Source: Halictus rubicundus (Eukaryota > Arthropoda > Insecta > Hymenoptera > Halictidae). From it: DNA of 64,000 bases. Of the stretch, positions 1 to 15,073 are shown piece by piece. Below the pieces are notes generated by a model. That model ran no database searches. It was not told where the DNA came from and saw only the letters and a program-made list of their open reading frames with translations. The stretch lies in NCBI RefSeq assembly GCF_050948215.1, contig NW_027488904.1, forward strand, positions 124,001 through 188,000, in the 5' to 3' direction. Made by a program: the position numbers and the translations under genes. The number at the start of each line of letters is the position of its first letter. Within the stretch, counting starts at the first letter, position 1.

Positions 1-775
1 TATCCTATCCTCTATCCTATCCTATCCTCTATCCTATTCTATACTCCATCCTATCCTATCCTCTATCCTATCCTATCCTCTATCCTATCCTATCCTCTAT
101 CCTATTCTATACTCCATCCTATCCTATCCGCTATCCTATCCTATCCTCTATCCTATCCAATCCCCTATCCTATCCTCTATAATATCCAATCACTTATCCT
201 ATCCTCTATTCAATCCTATACTCTATCCTATCCTATCCTCTACAATATCCTATCCTCTATCCTAACCTATCCTCTATCCTATCCTATCCTCTATCCTATT
301 CTATACTCCATCCTATCGTATCCGCTATCCTATCCTATCCTCTATCCTATCCTATCCTCAATCCTATCCTATCCTCTATCCTATCCTATTCTCTATCCTA
401 TCCTATCCTCTATCCTATCCTATCCTCTATCCTATCCAATACTGTATCTTATCCGATCCTTTATCCTATCCTATCCTCTATAATATCCTATCTTCTATCC
501 TATCCTCTATTCGATCCTCTCCACTATAATATCGTATCCTCTATCCTATCCTATCCTTAATCCTATCCAATCCCCTACCCGATCCTCTATCCTATCCTAT
601 CCTCAATCCCATCCTATCCTCAATCCTATCCTATCCTCTATCCTATTCAATCCTATATCCTATATTCTATCGTATCCTATCCTTTATCCTATCCTATCCT
701 CTATCCTATCGTATCCTCTATCCTATCCTATCCTCTATCCTATAATCTATCCTCAATCCTATCCTCTATGCTATC

Positions 776-794
776 CTGTCCTCTTTTAAAATCG
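776..794. repeat. TTTTAAAATCG landmark box, copy 1
   Basis: This is the sequence CTGTCCTCTTTTAAAATCG, one of the few non-pentameric motifs in the left array. It sits in a longer conserved block that also includes downstream TCTTTTCTATGATCTCATC and a pure 17-mer tract. Exact copies start at 14579, 25424, 29353 and 31201, and diverged relatives ending CGCTATAAAATCG lie near 32010 and 38430. It is useful as a marker of duplicated blocks; no function can be read from it. Confidence 0.9.
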
Positions 795-940
795 TATCCT
801 CTATCCTATCCTATCCTCTATCCTATCCAATCCTCTATCCTATCCAATCCTCTATCCTATCCAATCCTCTATCCTATCCTATCCTCTATAATATCGTATC
901 CTGTATCATATCCTATACTCTTTTCTATGATCTCATCTAC

Positions 941-1321
941 CCTATCCTATCCTCTATCCTATCCTATCCTCTATCCTATCCTATCCTCTATCCTATCCTA
1001 TCCTCTATCCTATCCTATCCTCTATCCTATCCTATCCTCTATCCTATCCTATCCTCTATCCTATCCTATCCTCTATCCTATCCTATCCTCTATCCTATCC
1101 TATCCTCTATCCTATCCTATCCTCTATCCTATCCTATCCTCTATCCTATCCTATCCTCTATCCTATCCTATCCTCTATCCTATCCTATCCTCTATCCTAT
1201 CCTATCCTCTATCCTATCCTATCCTCTATCCTATCCTATCCTCTATCCTATCCTATCCTCTATCCTATCCTATCCTCTATCCTATCCTATCCTCTATCCT
1301 ATCCTATCCTCTATCCTATCC
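941..1321. repeat. Pure 17-mer tract (about 22 monomers)
   Basis: This is an uninterrupted head-to-tail run of TATCCTATCCTATCCTC with no substitution that I can see. It lies between the landmarks TCTCATCTA and CAATACTG. The two landmarks are 390 bp apart (start to start) here, 339 bp in the copies at 14.7 and 25.6 kb, and 271 bp at 29.5 kb. The differences are exact multiples of 17 bp. It is the best place to read the family consensus. Confidence 0.95.
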
Positions 1322-2729
1322 AATACTGTATCTTATCCGATCCTTTATCCTATCCTATCCTCTATCCTATCCTATTCTCTACCCCATCCTATCCTATATC
1401 CTATCCTATACTATCCTATGCTCTATCCTATCCAATCCTCTATCCTATCCAATCCTCTATCCTATACTCTATCCTATCCTATCCTATATCCTATCCTATA
1501 CTATCCTATCCTCTATCCTATCCTATCCCCTATCCTATCCTCTATTCGATCCTCTCCACTATAATATCGTATCCTCTATCCTATCCTATCCTCTATCCTA
1601 TCCAATCCTATATCCTATACTCTATCCTATCCTATCCTATATCCTATCCTATACTATCCTATCCTCTATCCTATCCTATCCTCTATCCTATCCTATCCTC
1701 TATCCTATCCTATCCTCTATCCTATCCTATCCTCGGTCCTATATTATCCTCAATCCTATCCTATCCTCTATCCTATCCTATCCTCTACCCTATTCTATAC
1801 TCCATCCTATCCTATCCGCTATCCTATCCTATCCTCTATCCTATCCTATCCTCTATCCTATCCAATCCCCTATCCGATCCTCTATCCTATCCGATCCTCT
1901 ATCCTACCCTATCCTCAATCCTATCCTATCCTCAATCCTATCCTATCCTCTATCCTATCCTATTCTCTATCCTATCCTATCCTATATCCTATCCTATACT
2001 ATCCTATCCTCTATCCTATCCTATCCTCTATCCTATTCTATACTCCATCCTATCCTATCCGCTATCCTATCCTATCCTCTATCCTATCCTATTCTCTATC
2101 CTATCCTATCCTATATCCTATCCTATACTATCCTATCCTCTATCCTATCCTATCCCCTATCCTATCCTCTATTCGATCCTCTCCACTATAATATCGTATC
2201 CTCTATCCTATCCTATCCTCTATCCTATCCAATCCCCTATCCGATCCTATATCCTACCCTATCCTCAATCCTATCCTATCCTCAATCCTATCCTATCCTC
2301 TATCCTATCCTATTCTCTATCCTATCCTATCCTATATCCTATCCTATACTATCCTATCCTCTATCCTATCCTATCCTCTATCCTATCCTATTCTATACTC
2401 CATCCTATCCTATCCGCTATCCTATCCTATCCTCTATCCCATCCTATTCTCTATCCTATCCTATCCTATATCCTATCCTATACTATCCTATCCTCTATCC
2501 TATCCTATCCTCTATCCTATCCTATCCTCTATCCTATCCAATCCTATATCCTATACTCTATCCTATCCTATCCTATATCCTATCCTATACTATCCTATCC
2601 TCTATCCTATCCTATCCCCTATCCTATCCTCTATTCGATCCTATCCTCTATCCTATCCTATCCTCTATCCTATCCTATCCTCGATCCTATATTATCCTCA
2701 ATCCTATCCTATCCTCTATCCTATCCTAT

Positions 2730-5700
2730 CCTCTACCCTATTCTATACTCCATCCTATCCTATCCGCTATCCTATCCTATCCTCTATCCTATCCTATCCT
2801 CTATCCTATCCAATCCCCTATCCGATCCTCTATCCTATCCGATCCTCTATCCTACCCTATCCTCAATCCTATCCTATCCTCAATCCTATCCTATCCTCTA
2901 TCCTATCCTATTCTCTATCCTATCCTATCCTATATCCTATCCTATACTATCCTATCCTCTATCCTATCCTATCCTCTATCCTATTCTATACTCCATCCTA
3001 TCCTATCCGCTATCCTATCCTATCCTCTATCCTATCCTATTCTCTATCCTATCCTATCCTATATCCTATCCTATACTATCCTATCCTCTATCCTATCCTA
3101 TCCCCTATCCTATCCTCTATTCGATCCTCTCCACTATAATATCGTATCCTCTATCCTATCCTATCCTCTATCCTATCCAATCCCCTATCCGATCCTATAT
3201 CCTACCCTATCCTCAATCCTATCCTATCCTCAATCCTATCCTATCCTCTATCCTATCCTATTCTCTATCCTATCCTATCCTATATCCTATCCTATACTAT
3301 CCTATCCTCTATCCTATCCTATCCTCTATCCTATCCTATTCTATACTCCATCCTATCCTATCCGCTATCCTATCCTATCCTCTATCCTATCCTATTCTCT
3401 ATCCTATCCTATCCTATATCCTATCCTATACTATCCTATCCTCTATCCTATCCTATCCTCTATCCTATCCTATCCTCTATCCTATCCAATCCTCTATCTT
3501 ATTCTCTATCCTATCCTATCCTATATCCTATCCTATACTATCCTATCCTCTATCCTATCCTATCCCCTATCCTATCCTCTATTCGATCCTCTCCACTATA
3601 ATATCGTATCCTCTATCCTATCCTATCCTCTTTCCTATCCAATCCCCTATCCGTTCCTCTATCCTACCCTATCCTCAATCCTATCCTATCCTCAATCCTA
3701 TCCTATCCTCTATCCTATCCTATTCTCTATCCTATCCTATCCTATATCCTATCCTATACTATCCTATCCTCTATCCTATCCTATCATCTATCCTATCCTC
3801 TATCCTACCCTATCCTCAATCCTATCCTATCCTCAATCCTATCCTATCCTCTATCCTATCCTATTCTCTATCCTATCCTATCCTATATCCCATCCTATAC
3901 TATCCTATCCTCTATCCTATCCTATGCTCTATCCTATCCTATCCTCTATCCTATTCTATACTCCATCCTATCCTATCCTATCCTCTATCCTATCCTATCC
4001 TCTATCCTATCCTATCCTCTATCCTATTCTATACTCCATCCTATCCTATCCGCTATCCTATCCTATCCTCTATCCTATCCTATTCTCTACCCTATCCTAT
4101 CCTATATCCTATCCTATACTATCCTATCCTCTATCCTATCAAATCCTCTATCCTATCCAATCCTCTATCCTATCCAATCCTCTATCCTATACTCTATCCT
4201 ATCCTATCCTATATCCTATCCTATACTATCCTATCCTCTATCCTATCCTATCCCCTATCCTATCCTCTATTCGATCCTCCCCACTATAATATCGTATCCT
4301 CTATCCTATCCTATCCTCTATCCTATCCAATCCTATATCCTATACTCTATCCTATCCTATCCTATATCCTATCCTATACTATCCTATCCTCTATCCTATC
4401 CTATCCTCTATCCTATCCTATCCTCTATCCTATCCTATCCTCTATCCTATCCTATCCTCTATCCTATCCTATCCTCTATCCTATCCTATCCTCGATCCTA
4501 TATTATCCTCAATCCTATCCTATCCTCTATCCTATCCTATTCTCTATCCTATCCTATCCTCTATCCTATTCTATACTCCATCCTATCCTATCCGCTAACC
4601 TACCCTATCCTATATCCTATCCTATACTATCCTATCCTCTATCCTATCCTATCCCCTATCCTATCCTCTATTCGATCCTCTCCACTATAATATCGTATCC
4701 TCTATCCTATCCTATCCTCTATCCTATCCAATCCCCTATCCGATCCTCTATCCTATCCTATCCTCAATCCTACCCTATCCTCAATCCTATCCTATCCTCT
4801 ATCCTATCCTATTCTCTATCCTACCCTATCCTATATCCTATCCTATACTATCCTATCCTCTATCCTATCCTATCCCCTATCCTATCCTCTATTCGATCCT
4901 CTCCACTATAATATCGTATCCTCTATCCTATCCTATCCTCTATCCTATCCAATCCCCTATCCGATCCTCTATCCTACCCTATCCTCAATCCTATCCTATC
5001 CTCAATCCTATCCTATCATCTATCCTATCCTATTCTCTATCCTATCCTATCCTATATCCTATCCTATACTATCCTATCCTCTATCCTATCCTATCCTCTA
5101 TCCTATTCTATACTCCATCCTATCCTATCCTCTATCCTATCCTATCCTCTATCCTATCCTATCCTCTATCCTATTCTATACTCCATCCTATCCTATCCGC
5201 TATCCTATCCTATCCTCTATCCTATCCAATCCCCTATCCTATCCTCTATAATATCCAATCACTTATCCTATCCTCTATTCAATACTATACTCTATCCTAT
5301 CCTATCCTCTACAATATCGTATCCTCTATCCTATCCTATCCTCTATCCTATCCAATCCTATATCCTATACTCTATCGTATCCTATCCTATATCCTATCCT
5401 ATACTATCCTATCCTCTATCCTATCCAATCCCCTATCCGATCCTCTATCCTACCCTATCCTCTATCCTATCCTATCCTCTATCCTATCCTATCCTCTATC
5501 CTATTCTATACTCCATCCTATCCTATCCTCTATCCTATCCTATCCTCTATCCTATCCTATCCTCTATCCTATTCTATACTCCATCCTATCCTATCCGCTA
5601 TCCTATCCTATCCTCTATTCTATCCAATCCCCTATCCTATCCTCTATAATATCCAATCACTTATCCTATCCTCTATTCAATCCTATACTCTATCCTATCC

Positions 5701-5990
5701 TATCCTCTACAATATCCTATCCTCTATCCTATCCTATTCTCTATCCTATCCTATCCTATATCCTATCCTATACTATCCTATCCTCTATCCTATCCTATCC
5801 TCTATCCTATTCTATACTCCATCCTATCCTATCCGCTATCCTATCCTATCCTCTATCCTATCCTATTCTCTATCCTATCCTATCCTATATCCTATCCTAT
5901 ACTATCCTATCCTCTATCCTATCCTATCCCCTATCCTATCCTCTATTCGATCCTCTCCACTATAATATCGTATCCTCTATCCTATCCTAT
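2730..5990. repeat. Higher-order satellite unit, ~3.26 kb, copy 1
   Basis: This is the first of two adjacent higher-order units of about 3.26 kb. Matching landmarks: CCTCTACCCTATTCTATACT starts at 2730 and again at 5991 (offset 3261), and the rare phrase CTTTCCTATCCAATCCCC has its TTT at 3631 and 6892 (offset 3261). By the end of the unit the offset has grown to 3295, which is two extra 17-mers. A large part also recurs at offset ~14,220 (to about 18,690), falling to 14,203, one monomer fewer. It contains no gene. Confidence 0.85.
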
Positions 5991-8900
5991 CCTCTACCCT
6001 ATTCTATACTCCATCCTATCCTATCCGCTATCCTATCCTATCCTCTATCCTATCCTATCCTCTATCCTATCCAATCCCCTATCCGATCCTCTATCCTATC
6101 CGATCCTCTATCCTACCCTATCCTCAATCCTATCCTATCCTCAATCCTATCCTATCCTCTATCCTATCCTATTCTCTATCCTATCCTATCCTATATCCTA
6201 TCCTATACTATCCTATCCTCTATCCTATCCTATCCTCTATCCTATTCTATACTCCATCCTATCCTATCCGCTATCCTATCCTATCCTCTATCCTATCCTA
6301 TTCTCTATCCTATCCTATCCTATATCCTATCCTATACTATCCTATCCTCTATCCTATCCTATCCCCTATCCTATCCTCTATTCGATCCTCTCCACTATAA
6401 TATCGTATCCTCTATCCTATCCTATCCTCTATCCTATCCAATCCCCTATCCGATCCTATATCCTACCCTATCCTCAATCCTATCCTATCCTCAATCCTAT
6501 CCTATCCTCTATCCTATCCTATTCTCTATCCTATCCTATCCTATATCCTATCCTATACTATCCTATCCTCTATCCTATCCTATCCTCTATCCTATCCTAT
6601 TCTATACTCCATCCTATCCTATCCGCTATCCTATCCTATCCTCTATCCTATCCTATTCTCTATCCTATCCTATCCTATATCCTATCCTATACTATCCTAT
6701 CCTCTATCCTATCCTATCCTCTATCCTATCCTATCCTCTATCCTATCCAATCCTCTATCTTATTCTCTATCCTATCCTATCCTATATCCTATCCTATACT
6801 ATCCTATCCTCTATCCTATCCTATCCCCTATCCTATCCTCTATTCGATCCTCTCCACTATAATATCGTATCCTCTATCCTATCCTATCCTCTTTCCTATC
6901 CAATCCCCTATCCGTTCCTCTATCCTACCCTATCCTCAATCCTATCCTATCCTCAATCCTATCCTATCCTCTATCCTATCCTATTCTCTATCCTATCCTA
7001 TCCTATATCCTATCCTATACTATCCTATCCTCTATCCTATCCTATCATCTATCCTATCCTCTATCCTACCCTATCCTCAATCCTATCCTATCCTCAATCC
7101 TATCCTATCCTCTATCCTATCCTATTCTCTATCCTATCCTATCCTATATCCCATCCTATACTATCCTATCCTCTATCCTATCCTATGCTCTATCCTATCC
7201 TATCCTCTATCCTATTCTATACTCCATCCTATCCTATCCTATCCTCTATCCTATCCTATCCTCTATCCTATCCTATCCTCTATCCTATCCTATCCTCTAT
7301 CCTATTCTATACTCCATCCTATCCTATCCGCTATCCTATCCTATCCTCTATCCTATCCTATTCTCTACCCTATCCTATCCTATATCCTATCCTATACTAT
7401 CCTATCCTCTATCCTATCAAATCCTCTATCCTATCCAATCCTCTATCCTATCCAATCCTCTATCCTATACTCTATCCTATCCTATCCTATATCCTATCCT
7501 ATACTATCCTATCCTCTATCCTATCCTATCCCCTATCCTATCCTCTATTCGATCCTCCCCACTATAATATCGTATCCTCTATCCTATCCTATCCTCTATC
7601 CTATCCAATCCTATATCCTATACTCTATCCTATCCTATCCTATATCCTATCCTATACTATCCTATCCTCTATCCTATCCTATCCTCTATCCTATCCTATC
7701 CTCTATCCTATCCTATCCTCTATCCTATCCTATCCTCTATCCTATCCTATCCTCTATCCTATCCTATCCTCTATCCTATCCTATCCTCGATCCTATATTA
7801 TCCTCAATCCTATCCTATCCTCTATCCTATCCTATTCTCTATCCTATCCTATCCTCTATCCTATTCTATACTCCATCCTATCCTATCCGCTAACCTACCC
7901 TATCCTATATCCTATCCTATACTATCCTATCCTCTATCCTATCCTATCCCCTATCCTATCCTCTATTCGATCCTCTCCACTATAATATCGTATCCTCTAT
8001 CCTATCCTATCCTCTATCCTATCCAATCCCCTATCCGATCCTCTATCCTATCCTATCCTCAATCCTACCCTATCCTCAATCCTATCCTATCCTCTATCCT
8101 ATCCTATTCTCTATCCTACCCTATCCTATATCCTATCCTATACTATCCTATCCTCTATCCTATCCTATCCCCTATCCTATCCTCTATTCGATCCTCTCCA
8201 CTATAATATCGTATCCTCTATCCTATCCTATCCTCTATCCTATCCAATCCCCTATCCGATCCTCTATCCTACCCTATCCTCAATCCTATCCTATCCTCAA
8301 TCCTATCCTATCATCTATCCTATCCTATTCTCTATCCTATCCTATCCTATATCCTATCCTATACTATCCTATCCTCTATCCTATCCTATCCTCTATCCTA
8401 TTCTATACTCCATCCTATCCTATCCTCTATCCTATCCTATCCTCTATCCTATCCTATCCTCTATCCTATTCTATACTCCATCCTATCCTATCCGCTATCC
8501 TATCCTATCCTCTATCCTATCCAAACCCCTATCCTATCCTCTATAATATCCAATCACTTATCCTATCCTCTATTCAATACTATACTCTATCCTATCCTAT
8601 CCTCTACAATATCGTATCCTCTATCCTATCCTATCCTCTATCCTATCCAATCCTATATCCTATACTCTATCGTATCCTATCCTATATCCTATCCTATACT
8701 ATCCTATCCTCTATCCTATCCAATCCCCTATCCGATCCTCTATCCTACCCTATCCTCTATCCTATCCTATCCTCTATCCTATCCTATCCTCTATCCTATT
8801 CTATACTCCATCCTATCCTATCCTCTATCCTATCCTATCCTCTATCCTATCCTATCCTCTATCCTATTCTATACTCCATCCTATCCTATCCGCTATCCTA

Positions 8901-9290
8901 TCCTATCCTCTATTCTATCCAATCCCCTATCCTATCCTCTATAATATCCAATCACTTATCCTATCCTCTATTCAATCCTATACTCTATCCTATCCTATCC
9001 TCTACAATATCCTATCCTCTATCCTATCCTATTCTCTATCCTATCCTATCCTATATCCTATCCTATACTATCCTATCCTCTATCCTATCCTATCCTCTAT
9101 CCTATTCTATACTCCATCCTATCCTATCCGCTATCCTATCCTATCCTCTATCCTATCCTATTCTCTATCCTATCCTATCCTATATCCTATCCTATACTAT
9201 CCTATCCTCTATCCTATCCTATCCCCTATCCTATCCTCTATTCGATCCTCTCCACTATAATATCGTATCCTCTATCCTATCCTATCCTCT
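5991..9290. repeat. Higher-order satellite unit, ~3.3 kb, copy 2
   Basis: This is the second tandem copy of the unit at 2730-5990, slightly longer because of extra 17-mers. It also starts the ~10.9-kb segment that is repeated from 16950. At its right end the sequence departs from unit 1 at about 9286 and runs into a TATTATATCC junction, which is found again at about 20,205. It contains no gene. Confidence 0.85.
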
Positions 9291-12200
9291 ATCCTATTAT
9301 ATCCTCTATCCTATCCTATCCTCTATCCTATCCTATCCTCTATCCTATCCTATCCTCTATCCTATCCTATCCTCTATCCTATCCTATCCTCTATCCTATC
9401 CTATCCTCTATCCTATCCAATACTGTATCTTATCCGATCCTTTATCCTATCCTATCCTCTATCCTATCCTATTCTCTACCCTATCCTATCCTATATCCTA
9501 TCCTATACTATCCTATGCTCAATCCTATCCAATCCTCTATCCTATCCAATCCTCTATCCTATACTCTATCCTATCCTATCCTATATCCTATCCTATACTA
9601 TCCTATCCTCTATCCTATCCTATCCTCTATCCTATCCTATCCTCTATCCTATCCTATCCTCTATCCTATCCTATCCTCTATCCTATCCTATCCTCGATCC
9701 TATATTATCCTCAATCCTATCCTATCCTCTATCCTATCCTATCCTGTACCCTATTCTATACTCCATCCTATCCTATCCGCTATCCTATCCTATCCTCTAT
9801 CCTATCCTATCCTCTATCCTATCCAATCCCCTATCCGATCCTCTATCCTATCCGATCCTCTATCCTACCCTATCCTCAATCCTATCCTATCCTCAATCCT
9901 ATCCTATCCTCTATCCTATCCTATTCTCTATCCTATCCTATCCTATATCCTATCCTATACTATCCTATCCTCTATCCTATCCTATCCTCTATCCTATTCT
10001 ATACTCCATCCTATCCTATGCGCTATCCTATCCTATCCTCTATCCTATCCTATTCTCTATCCTATCCTATCCTATATCCTATCCTATACTATCCTATCCT
10101 CTATCCTATCCTATCCCCTATCCTATCCTCTATTCGATCCTCTCCACTATAATATCGTATCCTCTATCCTATCCTATCCTCTATCCTATCCAATCCCCTA
10201 TCCGATCCTATATCCTACCCTATCCTCAATCCTATCCTATCCTCAATCCTATCCTATCCTCTATCCTATCCTATTCTCTATCCTATCCTATCCTATATCC
10301 TATCCTATACTATCCTATCCTCTATCCTATCCTATCCTCTATCCTATCCTATTCTATACTCCATCCTATCCTATCCGCTATCCTATCCTATCCTCTATCC
10401 TATCCTATTCTCTATCCTATCCTATCCTATATCCTATCCTATACTATCCTATCCTCTATCCTATCCTATCCTCTATCCTATCCTATCCTCTATCCTATCC
10501 AATCCTCTATCTTATTCTCTATCCTATCCTATCCTATATCCTATCCTATACTATCCTATCCTCTATCCTATCCTATCCCCTATCCTATCCTCTATTCGAT
10601 CCTCTCCACTATAATATCGTATCCTCTATCCTATCCTATCCTCTTTCCTATCCAATCCCCTATCCGTTCCTCTATCCTACCCTATCCTCAATCCTATCCT
10701 ATCCTCAATCCTATCCTATCCTCTATCCTATCCTATTCTCTATCCTATCCTATCCTATATCCTATCCTATACTATCCTATCCTCTATCCTATCCTATCCT
10801 CTATCCTGTTCTATACTCCATCCTATCCTATCCTATCCTCTATCCTATCCTATTCTATACTCCATCCTATACTATCCGCTATCCTATCCTATCCTCTATC
10901 CTATCCTATTCTCTATTCTATCCTATCCTATATCCTATCCTATACTATCCTATCCTCTATCCTATCCTCTATCCTATCCTATCCTCTATCCTATCCTATC
11001 CTCTATCCTATCCTATCCTCTATCCTATCCTATCCTCTATCCTATCCTATCCTCTATCCTATCCAATCCTCCATCCTATACTCTATCCTATCCTATCCTA
11101 TATCCTATCCTATACTATCCTATCCTCTATCCTATCCTATCCCCTATCCTATCCTCTATTCGATCCTCTCCACTATAATATCGTATCCTCTATCCTATCC
11201 TATCTTCTATCCTATCCAATCCTCTATCCGATCCTCTATCCTACCCTATCCTCAATCCTATCCTATCCTCAATCCTATCCTATCATCTATCCTATCCTAT
11301 TCTCTATCCTATCCTATCCTATATCCTATCCTATACTATCCTATCCTCTATCCTATCCTATCCTCTATCCTATTCTATACTCCATCCTATCCTATCCTCT
11401 ATCCTATCCTATCCTCTATCCTATCCTATCCTCTATCCTATTCTATACTCCATCCTATCCTATCCGCTATCCTATCCTATCCTCTATCCTATCCAATCCC
11501 CTATCCTATCCTCTATAATATCCAATCACTTATCCTATCCTGTATTCAATCCTATACTCTATCCTATCCTGTCCTCTACAATATCGTATCCTCTATCCTA
11601 TCCTATCCTCTATCCTATCCAATCCTATATCCTATACTCTATCCTATCCTATCCTATATCCTATCCTATACTATCCTATCCTCTATCCTATCCTATCCCC
11701 GATCCTATCCTCTATTCGATCCTCTCCACTATAATATCGTATCCTCTATCCTATCCTATCCTCTATCCTATCCTCTATCCTACCCTATCCTCAATCCTAT
11801 CCTATCCTCAATCCTATCCTATCCTCTATCCTATCCTATTCTCTATCCTATCCTATCCTATATCCCATCCTATACTATCCTATCCTCTATCCTATCCTAT
11901 GCTCTATCCTATCCTATCCTCTATCCTATTCTATACTCCATCCTATCCTATCCTATCCTCTATCCTATCCTATCCTCTATCCTATCCTATCCTCTATCCT
12001 ATTCTATACTCCATCCTATCCTATCCGCTATCCTATCCTATCCTCTATCCTATCCTATTCTCTGCCCTATCCTATCCTATATCCTATCCTATACTATCCT
12101 ATCCTCTATCCTATCAAATCCTCTATCCTATCCAATCCTCTATCCTATCCAATCCTCTATCCTATACTCTATCCTATCCTATCCTATATCCTATCCTATA

Positions 12201-14578
12201 CTATCCTATCCTCTATCCTATCCTATCCCCTATCCTATCCTCTATTCGATCCTCTCCACTATAATATCGTATCCTCTATCCTATCCTATCCTCTATCCTA
12301 TCCAATCCTATATCCTATACTCTATCCTATCCTATCCTATATCCTATCCTATACTATCCTATCCTCTATCCTATCCTATCCTCTATCCTATCCTATCCTC
12401 TATCCTATCCTATCCTCTATCCTATCCTATCCTCTATCCTATCCTATCCTCTATCCTATCCTATCCTCGATCCTATATTATCCTCAATCCTATCCTATCC
12501 TCTATCCTATCCTATTCTCTATCCTATCCTATCCTCTATCCTATTCTATACTCCATCCTATCCTATCCGCTAACCTATCCTATCCTCTATCCTATCCAAT
12601 CCCCTATACTATCCTCTATAATATCCAATCACCTATCCTATCCTCTATTCAATCCTATACTCTATCCTATCCAATCCTCTACAATATCGTATCCTCTATC
12701 CTATCCTATCCTATATCCTACCCTATACTATCCTATCCTCTATTCGATCCTCTCCACTATAATATCGTATCCTCTATCCTATCCTATCTTCTATCCTATC
12801 CAATCCCCTATCCGATCCTCTATCCTATCATATCCTCAATCCTATCCTATCCTCAATCCTATCCTATCCTCTATCCTATCCTATTCTCTATCCTACCCTA
12901 TCCTATATCCTATCCTATACTATCCTATCCTCTATCCTATCCTATCCCCTATCCTATCCTCTATTCGATCCTCTCCACTATAATATCGTATCCTCTATCC
13001 TATCCTATCCTCTATCCTATCCAATCCCCTATCCGATCCTCTATCCTACCCTATCCTCAATCCTATCCTATCCTCAATCCTATCCTATCATCTATCCTAT
13101 CCTATTCTCTATCCTATCCTATCCTATATCCTATCCTATACTATCCTATCCTCTATCCTATCCTATCCTCTATCCTATTCTATACTCCATCCTATCCTAT
13201 CCTCTATCCTATCCTATCCTCTATCCTATCCTATCCTCTATCCTATTCTATACTCCATCCTATCCTATCCGCTATCCTATCCTATCCTCTATCCTATCCA
13301 ATCCCCTATCCTATCCTCTATAATATCCAATCACTTATCCTATCCTCTATTCAATACTATACTCTATCCTATCCTATCCTCTACAATATCGTATCCTCTA
13401 TCCTATCCTATCCTCTATCCTATCCAATCCTATATCCTATACTCTATCGTATCCTATCCTATATCCTATCCTCTATCCTATCCAATCCCCTATCCGATCC
13501 TCTATCCTACCCTATCCTCTATCCTATCCTATCCTCTATCCTATCCTATCCTCTATCCTATTCTATACTCCATCCTATCCTATCCTCTATCCTATCCTAT
13601 CCTCTATCCTATCCTATCCTCTATCCTATTCTATACTCCATCCTATCCTATCCGCTATCCTATCCTATCCTCTATTCTATCCAATCCCCTATCCTATCCT
13701 CTATAATATCCAATCACTTATCCTATCCTCTATTCAATACTATACTCTATCCTATCCTATCCTCTACAATATCGTATCCTCTATCCTATCCTATCCTCTA
13801 TCCTATCCAATCCTATATCCTATACTCTATCGTATCCTATCCTATATCCTATCCTATACTATCCTATCCTCTATCCTATCCAATCCCCTATCCGATCCTC
13901 TATCCTACCCTATCCTCTATCCTATCCTATCCTCTATCCTATCCAATCCCCTATCCTATCCTCTATAATATCCAATCACTTATCCTATCCTCTATTCAAT
14001 CCTATACTCTATCCTATCCTATCCTCTACAATATCCTATCCTCTATCCTAACCTATCCTCTATCCTATCCTATCCTCTATCCTATTCTATACTCCATCCT
14101 ATCGTATCCGCTATCCTATCCTATCCTCTATCCTATCCTATCCTCAATCCTATCCTATCCTCTATCCTATCCTATTCTCTATCCTATCCTATCCTCTATC
14201 CTACCCTATCCTCTATCCTATCCTATCCTATATCCTATCCAATACTGTATCTTATCCGATCCTTTATCCTATCCTATCCTCTATAATATCCTATCTTCTA
14301 TCCTATCCTCTATTCGATCCTCTCCACTATAATATCGTATCCTCTATCCTATCCTATCCTCTATCCTATCCAATCCCCTACCCGATCCTCTATCCTATCC
14401 TATCCTCAATCCTATCCTATCCTCAATCCTATCCTATCCTCTATCCTATTCAATCCTATATCCTATATTCTATCGTATCCTATCCTTTATCCTATGATAT
14501 CCTCTATCCTATCGTATCCTCTATCCTATCCTATCCTCTATCCTATAATCTATCCTCAATCCTATCCTCTATGCTATC

Positions 14579-14597
14579 CTGTCCTCTTTTAAAATCG
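14579..14597. repeat. TTTTAAAATCG landmark box, copy 2
   Basis: This is an exact copy of the box at 776. It is followed by TCTCATC and then a pure 17-mer tract at 14766-15073. Confidence 0.9.
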
Positions 14598-14765
14598 TAT
14601 CCTCTATCCTATCCTATCCTCTATCCTATCCAATCCTCTATCCTATCCAATCCTCTATCCTATCCAATCCTCTATCCTATCCTATCCTCTATAATATCGT
14701 ATCCTGTATCATATCCTATACTCTTTTCTATGATCTCATCTATCCTATCCTATCCTCTATCGTCT

Positions 14766-15073
14766 CCTATCCTCTATCCTATCCTATCCTCTATCCTATC
14801 CTATCCTCTATCCTATCCTATCCTCTATCCTATCCTATCCTCTATCCTATCCTATCCTCTATCCTATCCTATCCTCTATCCTATCCTATCCTCTATCCTA
14901 TCCTATCCTCTATCCTATCCTATCCTCTATCCTATCCTATCCTCTATCCTATCCTATCCTCTATCCTATCCTATCCTCTATCCTATCCTATCCTCTATCC
15001 TATCCTATCCTCTATCCTATCCTATCCTCTATCCTATCCTATCCTCTATCCTATCCTATCCTCTATCCTATCC
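14766..15073. repeat. Pure 17-mer tract (about 18 monomers)
   Basis: This is a 308-bp uninterrupted run of the 17-bp monomer. The matching tract at 25611-25918 has the same length and the same CGTCTCC variant just upstream, offset 10,845. Confidence 0.95.

Larger units (their letters stand above)
1..2729. repeat. 17-bp satellite, left array, proximal segment
   Basis: This is tandem satellite built from TATCC pentamers punctuated by TC, with many variant monomers (TATCC x2+TC, TATAC, TATCCAATCC). Recognisable landmarks include the box TCCACTATAATATCG, the phrase TACTCCATCC and ACTGTATCTTATCCGATCC. The stretch holds one copy of the TTTTAAAATCG landmark and a long pure monomer tract, both listed separately. 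Its last part (about 2210-2729) recurs at about 16431-16949 with an offset of 14,220 bp. No gene is seen on either strand. Forward frames stay open only because the monomer lacks stops; the complement has TAG in each repeat cycle. Confidence 0.95.

Noticed and set aside
768..4289. A 1,173-codon forward frame with repeated S/Y/P/I/L motifs
   Set aside because: It is produced by a stop-free 17-bp repeat; all forward frames behave alike, start codons are chance substitutions, and there is no codon bias, splice context or domain.
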